Part shown: piece after piece, positions 9,049-17,428 of the stretch
How positions within the stretch are numbered: the first letter of the stretch is position 1
Layout of the letters: every line of letters begins with the position of its first letter
NCBI RefSeq assembly: GCF_051668705.1
Contig: NZ_CP196351.1
Span: forward strand, 992,001-1,056,000
DNA from: Alterisphingorhabdus sp051668705
GTDB taxonomy: Bacteria > Pseudomonadota > Alphaproteobacteria > Sphingomonadales > Sphingomonadaceae
Length of the DNA: 64,000 bases
Direction: 5' to 3'
Notes under the pieces: model-generated
Told to the model about the DNA's origin: nothing
Seen by the model: only the letters and a program-made list of their open reading frames with translations
Databases searched by the model: none
Program-made: the position numbers and the translations under genes

Positions 9049-9138
9049 CGTCATTGCGAGCCCGAAGGGCGCGGCAATCCAGAGCCGCTTGCGCCTAATG
9101 CTCTAGATTGCTTCGTCGCTACGCTCCTCGCAATGACG
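9049..9138. repeat. Palindromic repeat, copy C
   Basis: A 90-bp element between the two acyl-CoA dehydrogenase genes, starting CGTCATTGCGAG and ending CTCGCAATGACG. It matches copy B over nearly its full length. All three copies lie in successive gaps of one run of genes in the same direction. Confidence 0.92.
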
Positions 9139-9153
9139 GTATGTCTGTGCTTT

Positions 9154-10380
9154 TTATCGTCCTTTGGGGAGCCCTAAAACATGCTCCGCCACAATGTTGC
9201 GCTGTATCTCTGATGTGCCGCCGCCAATGGTGGCGGAGAAGCTGTTAAGATAGCTGCGATGCCAATAGCCGTCATCGACTGCATTTTCGTCACCGACATA
9301 ATAACCGGCCCTTGTTCCCTGAAAACCTAGCGAAAATTCTGTAAGGTCGCGGATCATTTCGGTGCGGGCTAGTTTGTTCATCATCGCCAGACCCATCGGC
9401 TTGTCTTGATTAAGCGGCGCCATACGGCGGCGCTGATTGTTCAGGTTGAGTGCCTGAATTTCCATCATCTGCTCAACCATCTTGTCGCGCATAACCGGAT
9501 CATCCAGCAACGGCTTGCCCCCGCGCTGTGAATTGCGGGCCAGATCGACCACGCCCATCGCGTCCAGCTCTTTTAAATAATAACCACCAGCGGGATTAAC
9601 CTTGGCGCCGCGCTCATATTCCAGCGTTTTCATGGCGACCATCCAGCCATCACCCTCTTTGCCTACCAAGCCTTCAGCCGGCACGCGTGCATCAGTGAAG
9701 AAGCTTTGCACAAAGCCATATTCGCCAGTGAGTTTTTTGATACGCCTTGTTTCAATACCGGGAATTTTCATCGGGATAAGAAAGAAGCTGAGCCCTGCAT
9801 ATTTGCTAGGGCCATCATTGCTGGTGCGCGCCAGCAGGATCATATATTTGGCGCGATCACCCAAAGAGGTCCAGATTTTGGAACCATTGAGCACATATTC
9901 ATCACCATCGCGTACGGCTTTTAGCTGCGCGCTGCCCAGATCGGAACCATGTTCCGGTTCAGAGAAACCCTGACACCAAATATCATCGGCATTCAGCATA
10001 CCCTTGATATATTTACGCTTATCTTCTTCGCTGCCAATATCCAGCAACAAAGGGCCAGCCCAGCCAATACCGATGGCATTTAGAATGATGGGCCCGTCAT
10101 ATTTTTTCATCATACGGGTTGAGATGCGTTGGTAATCAGGATGCATACCGCCGCCGCCATATTCGGCGGGCCAAGAGGTGCCCAGATATCCAGCTTCATA
10201 GACCTTGCGCTGCCAATCACAGAGAAATTCAAACTGTTGGTCGGTGCTGACCTCCATAAAAGTAAGCGGCAACATAAAGCCCGGGTCTTTGGGCGTATTT
10301 TCCCTAAACCATGTATCGGCCTGCGCTGCATAATCTTTCAGCTCGGCCTCGCTTGGCTTTTTCGCGCCATCTGTCGCCAT
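9154..10380 (-). CDS. Acyl-CoA dehydrogenase, complete catalytic subunit
   Basis: A 408-residue FAD-dependent acyl-CoA dehydrogenase. The start at 10380 has GGAGAG upstream; 13 further in-frame codons upstream are judged non-coding. Features in order are the N-terminal helices, the WCQGFSEPEHGSDLGSAQ flavin-side segment at about 152-169, NGSKIWTSLGDRA, and the C-terminal GGGTSEIQRNIVAEHVLG, which carries the glutamate expected as catalytic base. It would oxidise an acyl-CoA to the 2-enoyl-CoA and pass electrons to electron-transfer flavoprotein. It is the first gene of the leftward run and probably forms a complex with the base-less homologue at 7889-9022. The physiological acyl chain is unknown. 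Confidence 0.9.
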   Translation of the reverse strand: MATDGAKKPSEAELKDYAAQADTWFRENTPKDPGFMLPLTFMEVSTDQQFEFLCDWQRKVYEAGYLGTSWPAEYGGGGMHPDYQRISTRMMKKYDGPIILNAIGIGWAGPLLLDIGSEEDKRKYIKGMLNADDIWCQGFSEPEHGSDLGSAQLKAVRDGDEYVLNGSKIWTSLGDRAKYMILLARTSNDGPSKYAGLSFFLIPMKIPGIETRRIKKLTGEYGFVQSFFTDARVPAEGLVGKEGDGWMVAMKTLEYERGAKVNPAGGYYLKELDAMGVVDLARNSQRGGKPLLDDPVMRDKMVEQMMEIQALNLNNQRRRMAPLNQDKPMGLAMMNKLARTEMIRDLTEFSLGFQGTRAGYYVGDENAVDDGYWHRSYLNSFSATIGGGTSEIQRNIVAEHVLGLPKGR

Positions 10381-10544
10381 CTCACTCTCCTGATTTAATC
10401 GCTTGATTAACTGCATCATGGAAAGCGCAACGGATTATGTCCAGAAGGAAATGATGAGGAGGCCTTGTCGCAGCGCAATTTCCTGCTTTCTAACATACTG
10501 GCTGATTGCTATTGCCATGTTATAAGCATGTTTGAAACCATGAT

Positions 10545-11000
10545 ATGGGGGTCGATTTGGTAGATAAGAAAGACAGTATTTGGGTGTTAAATGGCCCAAA
10601 TCTCAACCTGCTGGGGCTGCGTGAGCCAGACATATATGGTCACGAAACCTTGGACGATATTGCGGAGATGTTGTCAGAGCGTGCTGATGCATTGGGGCTC
10701 TCCATTGAAATGCGCCAATCCAATCATGAGGGGCATTTGATTGACTGGCTGCACGAAGCACAAGGGGCAGGGGCCAAGGCTGTTTTGTTAAATGCAGCGG
10801 CTTATACGCATACAAGCATAGCGATTTATGATGCCATATTGGCCATCACCACACCGGTTATAGAGGTGCATCTATCTAACCCTGAAACGCGCGAGTCATT
10901 TCGCTCCGTCTCATGGGTGGGCAAGGCAGCGCATGCCAATATTTCTGGCCTTGGCGCCAAATCCTATCTTGCTGCATTGGAAGCAGCAGCTTCACTATAA
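10545..11000 (+). CDS. aroQ: 3-dehydroquinate dehydratase, type II
   Basis: A 151-residue type II dehydroquinase, which converts 3-dehydroquinate to 3-dehydroshikimate in the cytoplasmic shikimate pathway for aromatic amino acids. Diagnostic segments are the N-terminal GPNLNLLGLREPDIYG (containing the catalytic arginine and tyrosine), QSNHEGHLIDWLHE, LNAAAYTHTSIAIYDA with the catalytic histidine, and EVHLSNP. Length matches the family, which is usually near 145-150 residues and forms dodecamers. It lies upstream of accB and accC, a common neighbourhood in alphaproteobacteria, although a 199-base gap before accB allows a separate accBC promoter. Confidence 0.95.
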   Translation: MGVDLVDKKDSIWVLNGPNLNLLGLREPDIYGHETLDDIAEMLSERADALGLSIEMRQSNHEGHLIDWLHEAQGAGAKAVLLNAAAYTHTSIAIYDAILAITTPVIEVHLSNPETRESFRSVSWVGKAAHANISGLGAKSYLAALEAAASL

Positions 11001-11199
11001 GCTATCCTGAAAAAGGCCCAATAATCAGGCCGACAAGCCAACTGCATGAGTGAGAATGTAATTTTATTTCACAGCTAAGAAAGGAATAGCCCTTGTCACA
11101 GCACTGGTGAAAAGTGCATAGGGTTTTCCAACCGACATCATATATTGGCCCAATGTTGAGCAACAGCTTGGCCGATATTATTAAATCTGGAAGGTTCAT

Positions 11200-11700
11200 A
11201 TGGCAGACAAAAAAAATCCCGATGGCATCAGGATTGATTCAGCCCAAGTGCGTGAATTGGCAGAATTGTTGAACGAAACAGCTCTTACCGAGATTGAGAT
11301 TGAAGACGGCAATCGCAGCATTCGTGTCACGCGTCAGCAGACAGTTGCTGCTCAACCGGCTATGATGCAAGCTGCACCAGCCATGACAGCTGGCCATACA
11401 CCTGCACCGCAAGCAGCTTCTCCTGCCCCCGTGGCTGCTCCAGAAGCACCTGCCGCAGCGAGTAACGCCAATGCTATTTTGTCTCCTATGGTTGGCACCG
11501 CTTATTTGTCGCCATCCCCAGACGCAGCACCTTTCATCAAATTGGGTGATACCGTCAAAAAGGGCGATGAGATACTGATCGTCGAGGCGATGAAGGTTAT
11601 GAACCCCATACTTGCCGACCGTGGCGGTAAGGTTGTTGAAATTCTGGTTGAAAACGGCCAGCCCGTGGAATTTGACCAACCCTTGATCGCAGTCGAATAA
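11200..11700 (+). CDS. accB: Biotin carboxyl carrier protein of acetyl-CoA carboxylase
   Basis: A 166-residue carrier subunit that moves carboxybiotin between biotin carboxylase and the carboxyltransferase during malonyl-CoA synthesis. The C-terminal biotinyl domain has the invariant EAMKVMNP motif with biotinylated K132. It is preceded by a long Ala/Pro-rich flexible linker (about residues 48-90) that lets the domain swing. The N-terminal segment RELAELLNETALTEIEIEDG is typical of AccB. The start at 11200 is an ATG following AGGTTCAT; accC begins 10 bases after the stop, indicating an accBC operon. Confidence 0.96.
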   Translation: MADKKNPDGIRIDSAQVRELAELLNETALTEIEIEDGNRSIRVTRQQTVAAQPAMMQAAPAMTAGHTPAPQAASPAPVAAPEAPAAASNANAILSPMVGTAYLSPSPDAAPFIKLGDTVKKGDEILIVEAMKVMNPILADRGGKVVEILVENGQPVEFDQPLIAVE

Positions 11701-11710
11701 GGGGGCCGGC

Positions 11711-13066
11711 ATGGCTATTAAAAAGATATTGATCGCCAATCGCGGCGAAATTGCTTTGCGTATCCACCGCGCTGCGCATGAGATGGGTATCAAAACTGTT
11801 GCCGTTCACTCAACCGCTGATGAGATGGCGATGCATGTGCGCTTGGCGGATGAAGCTATTTGTATTGGACCACCTTCTGCAAAAGACAGTTATCTTAATA
11901 TACCGGCGATAATTTCAGCCGCTGAAATCAGCCATGCAGATGCTATTCACCCCGGCTATGGCTTTCTTTCTGAGAATGAGAAATTTGCGGAAATTGTTGA
12001 AGCGCACGATATTAAGTGGATTGGCCCTAAGCCTGAACATATCAACACCATGGGTGACAAGGTTCGCGCCAAGGTAACGGCTGGTAATTTGGGTCTGCCG
12101 TTGGTGCCTGGGTCACCGGGGGCATTATCTTCTGTTGAAGAAGCCAAAAGACTTGCTGACGAAATCGGTTATCCCGTCCTTATCAAAGCGGCATCCGGTG
12201 GCGGCGGACGCGGGATGAAAGTCGTTGATGATCCTGCAAATCTGGAAAATCTGATGCAACAGGCATCGACCGAAGCAGAGGCTGCATTCGGCGATCCTAC
12301 AGTTTATATGGAAAAATATCTGGCCAATCCGCGCCATATTGAGTTCCAGGTATTTGGCGATGGCAAAGGTAATGCGGTCCATCTGGGAGAACGTGATTGT
12401 TCGCTGCAACGCCGTCACCAAAAGGTCTTTGAAGAAGCGCCTTCGCCTGCCATTACAGAAAAACAACGTGCCGACATGGGTGCGACAATCGTTAAAGCGA
12501 TGCAGGATATGCAGTATCGCGGTGCTGGCACGATTGAATTTTTATATGAAAATGGCGAGTTTTATTTCATTGAAATGAACACCCGTATTCAGGTTGAGCA
12601 TCCGGTTACCGAAGCGGTGACAGGTTTTGACCTTGTGCGGGAACAAATCCGCATTGCTGACGGTGAACCATTATCCTTTACTCAAGATGATGTTAAGCTG
12701 ACAGGCCATGCGATTGAGTGCCGGATCAATGCTGAGCACCCTGAAACCTTTGCGCCGTCACCGGGCAAGGTAATTGGTTATCACCCGCCTGGCGGAATGC
12801 ATGTGCGCACAGACAGCGCGCTCTATCATGGCTATCAAGTGCCGCCATATTATGACAGCATGATTGCGAAGCTCATCGTTTATGGCTCCAATCGTGAAAA
12901 TTGTCTGCGCCGCCTTAATCGTGCGCTCGGTGAATTTGTCATAGAGGGCATGCACACAACCATTCCTTTGCATCAAAAGCTGCTGGAGAATGAAGATGTG
13001 CAGGCAGGCAATTATGACATTAAATGGCTGGAAAAATGGCTGGCAGAGCAAAATCAGGCTGATTAG
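11711..13066 (+). CDS. accC: Biotin carboxylase subunit of acetyl-CoA carboxylase
   Basis: A 451-residue ATP-grasp enzyme that carboxylates the biotin on AccB using bicarbonate and ATP. The N-terminal KKILIANRGEIALRIHRA domain, the IHPGYGFLSEN loop, the glycine-rich ATP lid KAASGGGGRGMK, and the catalytic EMNTRIQVEHPVTE segment are all present and in family order. Length is normal. It is co-transcribed with accB. Its last codon and stop overlap the 3' end of the convergent MOSC gene by four bases (TTAG read from both strands), so the two transcripts must be antisense at their ends. Confidence 0.97.
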   Translation: MAIKKILIANRGEIALRIHRAAHEMGIKTVAVHSTADEMAMHVRLADEAICIGPPSAKDSYLNIPAIISAAEISHADAIHPGYGFLSENEKFAEIVEAHDIKWIGPKPEHINTMGDKVRAKVTAGNLGLPLVPGSPGALSSVEEAKRLADEIGYPVLIKAASGGGGRGMKVVDDPANLENLMQQASTEAEAAFGDPTVYMEKYLANPRHIEFQVFGDGKGNAVHLGERDCSLQRRHQKVFEEAPSPAITEKQRADMGATIVKAMQDMQYRGAGTIEFLYENGEFYFIEMNTRIQVEHPVTEAVTGFDLVREQIRIADGEPLSFTQDDVKLTGHAIECRINAEHPETFAPSPGKVIGYHPPGGMHVRTDSALYHGYQVPPYYDSMIAKLIVYGSNRENCLRRLNRALGEFVIEGMHTTIPLHQKLLENEDVQAGNYDIKWLEKWLAEQNQAD

Positions 13067-13725
13067 CTGATTAGCTTGGTTGCTCTTTGCCGCCAAGTCT
13101 CTGCCAACAGATCCAAATGGCTTAGCGCCTTGATAGCGGCTATATCGTCCTTGTGTTTACCCGCGATCAACAGGTCAAATACGCGGCGCACTGTCCATGG
13201 GCTATTGCCACTTTCTATCAGATCCATCGTGTCATCAAGAGCGACCATGCCGCTCTCAAGTACACGGAAATATAGTCCGCATCTGCCTGAGCGAATAATG
13301 TGCTTCATGACGCTGTCTTTTCCGGAACGTTGAAAATGATGGTCGAGCTTCCAGCATGGTTGGCGGCCATGGCTGACTTCTACCAAGGCTTCTCCTAAGC
13401 GGAAACGGTCGCCAATATACACATTCTCTTCGGTAAGACCTTTGGTCGCGATATTTTCCCCAAATGCTCCGGGTTGCTGCAACAGTTTATGGTCTCCAAG
13501 CGTTTCTTGCCACCATGTATAATGCTCATAGGGATAGTGATGAATGGCCTTGTCCGCACCGCCATGATGAACTGGATCGGCTACTTTATCGCCCGTAAAG
13601 CCTGTTTGGCTAAGGAGTATAGGGGCGTGGACAGGCTGTCGTGCAGCGATAGTGCTGGTAGCACCATCATTGTGAAAATCTTGCGGTTTACCGATGTTCA
13701 GCGTGAGGAGAGGGTAGCGTGTCAT
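13063..13725 (-). CDS. MOSC-domain protein (YiiM-like)
   Basis: A 220-residue protein with a MOSC domain, related to molybdenum-cofactor sulfurase C-termini and to E. coli YiiM. Recognisable pieces are DPVHHGGADKAIHHYPYEHY, GAFGENIATKGLTEENVYIGDRFRLGEALVEVSHGRQPCWKL and the C-terminal 3-alpha extension found in YiiM-type proteins. The conserved cysteine in the GRQPCWKL context is the likely cofactor contact. YiiM-like proteins reduce N-hydroxylated substrates with molybdenum cofactor; the same role is inferred here, not shown. The start at 13725 (MTRYPLL) is chosen over an upstream ATG in a less likely leader. Confidence 0.85.
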   Translation of the reverse strand: MTRYPLLTLNIGKPQDFHNDGATSTIAARQPVHAPILLSQTGFTGDKVADPVHHGGADKAIHHYPYEHYTWWQETLGDHKLLQQPGAFGENIATKGLTEENVYIGDRFRLGEALVEVSHGRQPCWKLDHHFQRSGKDSVMKHIIRSGRCGLYFRVLESGMVALDDTMDLIESGNSPWTVRRVFDLLIAGKHKDDIAAIKALSHLDLLAETWRQRATKLIS

Positions 13726-13891
13726 ATTTTCCCAGTGATTGCGCGGCCCGATAGCCAAAAACTATCGATATTCATATTAAATGCGATTAACATGAACAAA
13801 TAGCAACAATGTGGTTCAGGATCATGTCATTAACGAATCGTTATAGAGGTATCAACACGAACGACAATCCCGTCGCCTGATGAGGAGAAAT

Positions 13892-14965
13892 ATGATGACA
13901 TCATTTAAAGCAATGGCTTTATTGGCAGCGACCTTTCTGTCCCCATTGGCCATTGGCCAAGCGGCGGCGGCAGACAGTGCAATTGCACCAGCAACATCTG
14001 TAAACGCGCAAAGCGCAATGCTTAATGGTCCAGCCCTGGCCATATTGAACGCCGAAGATCGTGCTGAATTTCAGCGCAGCAATCGCCAAACGCGCGGTCA
14101 AAACCGCCGTGGCGGTCAACGCGCAAGAGGCCAGCGTGGCAACCGTCAACAAGCACGCAGTGCACGCAGCAATCGCCAACAGGCACAGCGCCGTGGTGAG
14201 CGCCGAGTTAATCGCGCCGAACGCAATGCTAATACGCAGCGCCGCCAAGCGCGCAATGCGCAGCGTAATGTTCGCCAAGAACAGCGTAACTTTCGCGGCG
14301 ATGTTCAGAATGTTCGCCGGGCAAGACGCAATGACGGCTTTGGTGCTGAAACTGTCCGTGAGGCACGGCAACAGGCCCGTCAGAGTGGACGGCAGGTAAA
14401 CCGTGCGCAGCGCAATGCAAATCAGCAAACGCGTCAGGCACGCCGTGCAACACGCAATGCACGCAATGTCCGGCAGGATGTCCGCCGTGACAATCGCAGG
14501 TTTAATCGCGGCCAACGTGCTGTAAACGGCAATCAGAGGTTCCGTGATAGACGCGGTGTGCGTAACGGTAACCAGCGCTTTCGCAATGGTCGTAACTTCG
14601 CGAATAACCGTTTCCGCAACAACCGTCAGTTCCGCAATGGCCGGGGCAATTTCCAACGGTGGAACCGTGGCTGGCGCAATGATCGCAGGTTTAACTGGCG
14701 TGGTTTTCGTGGCCAGAACCGGAGGATCTTCAGCCGGGGTCGCTATTTCTCACCCATTAGAGGCTTTCGCTATCGCCGCTTTGGCATAGGCGCCTTTATC
14801 GGATCGGCATTTTTTGGACCACAGTTCATTATTAACGATCCATTCTTCTATCGCTTACCGCCGGCTTATGGCGGGCTGCGTTGGGTCAGATATTTTGACG
14901 ATGTTCTGCTGGTGGATACCTATACCGGTCAAGTCGTCGATGTGATCCCTAACTTCTTCTACTGA
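13892..14965 (+). CDS. Exported RcnB-like protein with long Arg/Asn/Gln-rich region
   Basis: A 357-residue exported protein. The start at 13892 has TGAGGAGAA upstream; an ATG at 13880 overlaps that ribosome site. A signal peptide (MMTSFKAMALLAATFLSPLAIGQAAAA) is followed by about 220 residues made almost only of Arg, Asn, Gln, Ala, Gly and Phe, with repeated NRQQARSAR-like and FRNGR-like units. The C-terminal segment GGLRWVRYFDDVLLVDTYTGQVVDV matches the short periplasmic domain of RcnB-type proteins, linked in E. coli to nickel/cobalt homeostasis. The very basic low-complexity stretch is far longer than in RcnB and could bind polyanions such as DNA, RNA or lipopolysaccharide. That last point is inference. 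Confidence 0.75.
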   Translation: MMTSFKAMALLAATFLSPLAIGQAAAADSAIAPATSVNAQSAMLNGPALAILNAEDRAEFQRSNRQTRGQNRRGGQRARGQRGNRQQARSARSNRQQAQRRGERRVNRAERNANTQRRQARNAQRNVRQEQRNFRGDVQNVRRARRNDGFGAETVREARQQARQSGRQVNRAQRNANQQTRQARRATRNARNVRQDVRRDNRRFNRGQRAVNGNQRFRDRRGVRNGNQRFRNGRNFANNRFRNNRQFRNGRGNFQRWNRGWRNDRRFNWRGFRGQNRRIFSRGRYFSPIRGFRYRRFGIGAFIGSAFFGPQFIINDPFFYRLPPAYGGLRWVRYFDDVLLVDTYTGQVVDVIPNFFY

Positions 14966-15008
14966 TTGCCAACCTCCCCTTCTGGCAAAGGCCAAATGGC
15001 CCACTTCA

Positions 15009-15040
15009 CCCTCCGGATAATCTCCGGGGGGTTTCTTTTT
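15009..15040 (+). terminator. Rho-independent terminator after the RcnB-like gene
   Basis: Arms CCCTCCGGA (15009-15017) and TCCGGGGGG (15023-15031) form a 9-bp stem with one wobble pair and a 5-base loop, followed by TTTCTTTTT. It lies 43 bases after the stop codon of the RcnB-like gene. Confidence 0.8.
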
Positions 15041-15099
15041 GCGTTTCAGCATAAGAGTGTCTGTAGTGGCAAAGCACTGCTTAACAGCGCTGACCCATC

Positions 15100-15639
15100 T
15101 CATTCGGGCACATCGGCAGTAGTTTCCTGATTGGTCTGTCTGCGCCGTTCTTCGGCTGCTGCAGCGCGGGCTTGAGCGGCATATTCTGCATCAAATTCAG
15201 GAAGTGTTGAAAAATCAATCAGGTAATTTGGTTCATAAGCGCATGGCGGATCATGATCTTGAGTTGTGCAATGGAATATGCGGTCAGGCGGTCTAACAAA
15301 GGTTGCTGGCCCTTTGAAAATCCCGCCGCCGGCAACATCAGGTGCTGGTGGCGGGCCGCCTGTAGCCAGTCTTCCCGTTGTCGCAGGTGGAACCCGAAAC
15401 TCGCTATCATCCTGAGCGCAAACAATGATCTCATCGCTATTGGTGCGCTCAGGGCATCGCGGTCTGGTGATGGTAACCTTTTTGCGATAATTGGCGATAA
15501 CGTCATCGGCAGTGACTTGCCGCTTGGCTTCTGTTTCGGCTTGCTGAGCACTATCAGGGTTTTGCGTAAATCCCCCTGATTGTTGGGCAAAAATCAAAGG
15601 TAGGGATAGCAAAACATTGTGCATATCACTCGCAATCAT
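15100..15639 (-). CDS. Small exported protein of unknown function
   Basis: A predicted exported protein of about 179 residues. I chose the ATG at 15639, which has AAGAGG upstream; starts at 15651 and 15714 are possible. A hydrophobic segment (NVLLSLPLIFA) near the N-terminus looks like a signal sequence. The mature part has four cysteines in two pairs, RPRCPERTNSDEIIVCAQ and FHCTTQDHDPPCAY, suggesting two disulfides, plus a proline/glycine-rich middle and an Ala/Glu/Arg-rich C-terminal helix. The CPERTNSDEIIVCA pattern recurs, to my recollection, in unnamed sphingomonad proteins, but I know no function. It is divergent from glpX. Confidence 0.65.
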   Translation of the reverse strand: MIASDMHNVLLSLPLIFAQQSGGFTQNPDSAQQAETEAKRQVTADDVIANYRKKVTITRPRCPERTNSDEIIVCAQDDSEFRVPPATTGRLATGGPPPAPDVAGGGIFKGPATFVRPPDRIFHCTTQDHDPPCAYEPNYLIDFSTLPEFDAEYAAQARAAAAEERRRQTNQETTADVPE

Positions 15640-15798
15640 GGCCCTCTTCATCGCGGTATAATGCGTTTGCGACACTAAATATATCAACGGTTTCGACGTA
15701 TCTGTGCTCGACAAAAACGCAGTGCTTACCTATTGCGCAAATGGAATATTAATTAGGCTTCCGTAAGGTTTACGGGCGCTGAACAAAAGGACGTACCA

Positions 15799-16806
15799 AT
15801 GGACAAGACTGAAGCTACTGCAAATATCAGCGACGCACAGGACAATCTGGCACGCGTATTGGTTCTTGAAATGGTACGTGTCACCGAAGCTGCAGCTATT
15901 GCTGCATCGAAACTTATCGGGCGTGGTGATGAAAAAGCGGCGGATGCTGCTGCGGTTGAAGCCATGCGCGCTGCGCTGAACAAATTATATATTAATGGCA
16001 CTGTGGTGATCGGTGAGGGTGAGCGCGACGAAGCCCCCATGCTGTATATCGGTGAAGAGGTTGGTTTGCGTACAGCTAAAGCGCCCAAAATCGATATCGC
16101 GCTTGATCCTTTGGAAGGCACAACGATAACTGCCAAGGCAGGGCCGAATGCACTTGCTGTTCTGGCTATTGCGGAAAAGGGCAATTTGTTGAATGCGCCT
16201 GACGTATATATGCAGAAACTGGCAATTGGCCCAGGCTATCCAGAAGGGCTTATCGATTTGGATGCATCTGCGACGGATAATGTGAAAGCTCTGGCCAAAG
16301 CAAAAGGTACCGGGCCGGAGAATATCATTGTTTCTGTGCTTGATCGTCCGCGTCATGCCAGCGTGATTTCTGAATTGCGTGCGCTTGGCTGTGGTATCAT
16401 GCTCATTCCTGATGGCGATGTGGCTGGCGTTATTGCAACAACCGACCCTGACACCAATGTCGATATGTATATGGGATCAGGTGGCGCACCAGAAGGCGTT
16501 CTCGCCGCTGCTGCGCTGCGCTGTGTGGGTGGCCAGTTTCAGGGCCGTTTGCTTTTCCGCAATGATGATGAGCGCGGCCGTGCGCGGCGTTGGGGTATTG
16601 AAGATCTTGACCGTGTATACCACCTCAATGATTTGGCTAAAGGTGATTGTATTTTTGCGGCAACCGGCGTCACTGACGGTTCACTTCTTAAAGGTGTGAA
16701 GAGGCTTCGCGACGGCCGTTTAACAACGGAAACGGTGGTGATGCGGGCATCCAGCGGCACCGTTCGTTGGGTTAAAGGTGAGCATGGTCTGGACAGCTCT
16801 GTATAA
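15799..16806 (+). CDS. glpX: Fructose-1,6-bisphosphatase, class II
   Basis: A 335-residue class II fructose-1,6-bisphosphatase of gluconeogenesis, removing the 1-phosphate to give fructose 6-phosphate. Metal and substrate motifs are present: GEGERDEAPML (about 72-82) and D103-P-L-E-G-T-T, followed by the conserved AIAEKGNLLNAPDVYMQKLAIGP segment. Length matches GlpX proteins and there is no similarity to class I enzymes. In several sphingomonads I recall glpX lying next to recJ; here recJ is 4 kb downstream with four other genes between. Confidence 0.95.
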   Translation: MDKTEATANISDAQDNLARVLVLEMVRVTEAAAIAASKLIGRGDEKAADAAAVEAMRAALNKLYINGTVVIGEGERDEAPMLYIGEEVGLRTAKAPKIDIALDPLEGTTITAKAGPNALAVLAIAEKGNLLNAPDVYMQKLAIGPGYPEGLIDLDASATDNVKALAKAKGTGPENIIVSVLDRPRHASVISELRALGCGIMLIPDGDVAGVIATTDPDTNVDMYMGSGGAPEGVLAAAALRCVGGQFQGRLLFRNDDERGRARRWGIEDLDRVYHLNDLAKGDCIFAATGVTDGSLLKGVKRLRDGRLTTETVVMRASSGTVRWVKGEHGLDSSV

Positions 16807-16874
16807 GCTGATCTGATGCGGTTTTTGAAAATCTGGAGTTTGTGTGATATTCTCTTTGCGTGAGGAGAATTATC

Positions 16875-17399
16875 ATGCCGTTATTTCCGAAAATTGATCG
16901 CCATTGTCCGTTTAAAAGCGAACTTTCGATAATGATGGATGGTGACCATTGCACTATGTGCAAACGCGATGTCACTGATCTCACTGCTATGGCTGATGAT
17001 GAGAAACTTGCATTTCTGGCCAGTTGCTCGGGTGAAACCTGTGTGCGTTATGAAATTCCGGTAGCACGCAATATTGCCGCTGCGGCTGCACTGGGTGCTG
17101 CGACTATGGGCTTGTCCAGCCAAGCCGCAGCGCAAGATACGGCGCCAGCGGATAGCGCAACTTATAATGGCCAGGTTGAAGAGTCGGCTATAGATGAATG
17201 GGAAATGGTAGTGTGGGTTGGTGGCATCCGGCATCCGGATAAAGCCGAATTGACGGAAATTGATCCAGAGCAGTCTGACGAAAAATCAGAATCCGTGAGC
17301 TTGGCCGAATTGCCTGTCGTTTATGAGGACAGTGATGAAGAAACTGTCACGCAGACTTCTGCCGCCGCACAGACAGATTCTGATCAGCCTTCACAGTAA
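16875..17399 (+). CDS. Small cysteine-rich protein with single hydrophobic segment
   Basis: A 174-residue protein I cannot assign. The start at 16875 has GTGAGGAGA upstream. Its N-terminal 60 residues hold a possible metal-binding set: H10-C11, C26-x2-C29, then C51 and C56. A hydrophobic Ala-rich stretch at about 66-86 ends in SQAAAQD, which looks like a signal-type cleavage site placed internally. The rest is acidic and Ser/Thr-rich. This architecture, a cytoplasmic cysteine cluster followed by a membrane segment and an acidic tail, suggests a membrane-anchored protein with a small zinc-binding head. It converges with the transglutaminase gene and follows glpX in the same direction. Confidence 0.6.
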   Translation: MPLFPKIDRHCPFKSELSIMMDGDHCTMCKRDVTDLTAMADDEKLAFLASCSGETCVRYEIPVARNIAAAAALGAATMGLSSQAAAQDTAPADSATYNGQVEESAIDEWEMVVWVGGIRHPDKAELTEIDPEQSDEKSESVSLAELPVVYEDSDEETVTQTSAAAQTDSDQPSQ

Positions 17400-17428
17400 A
17401 ATACAGGATTTTGACGAAGGTCAGGGGC

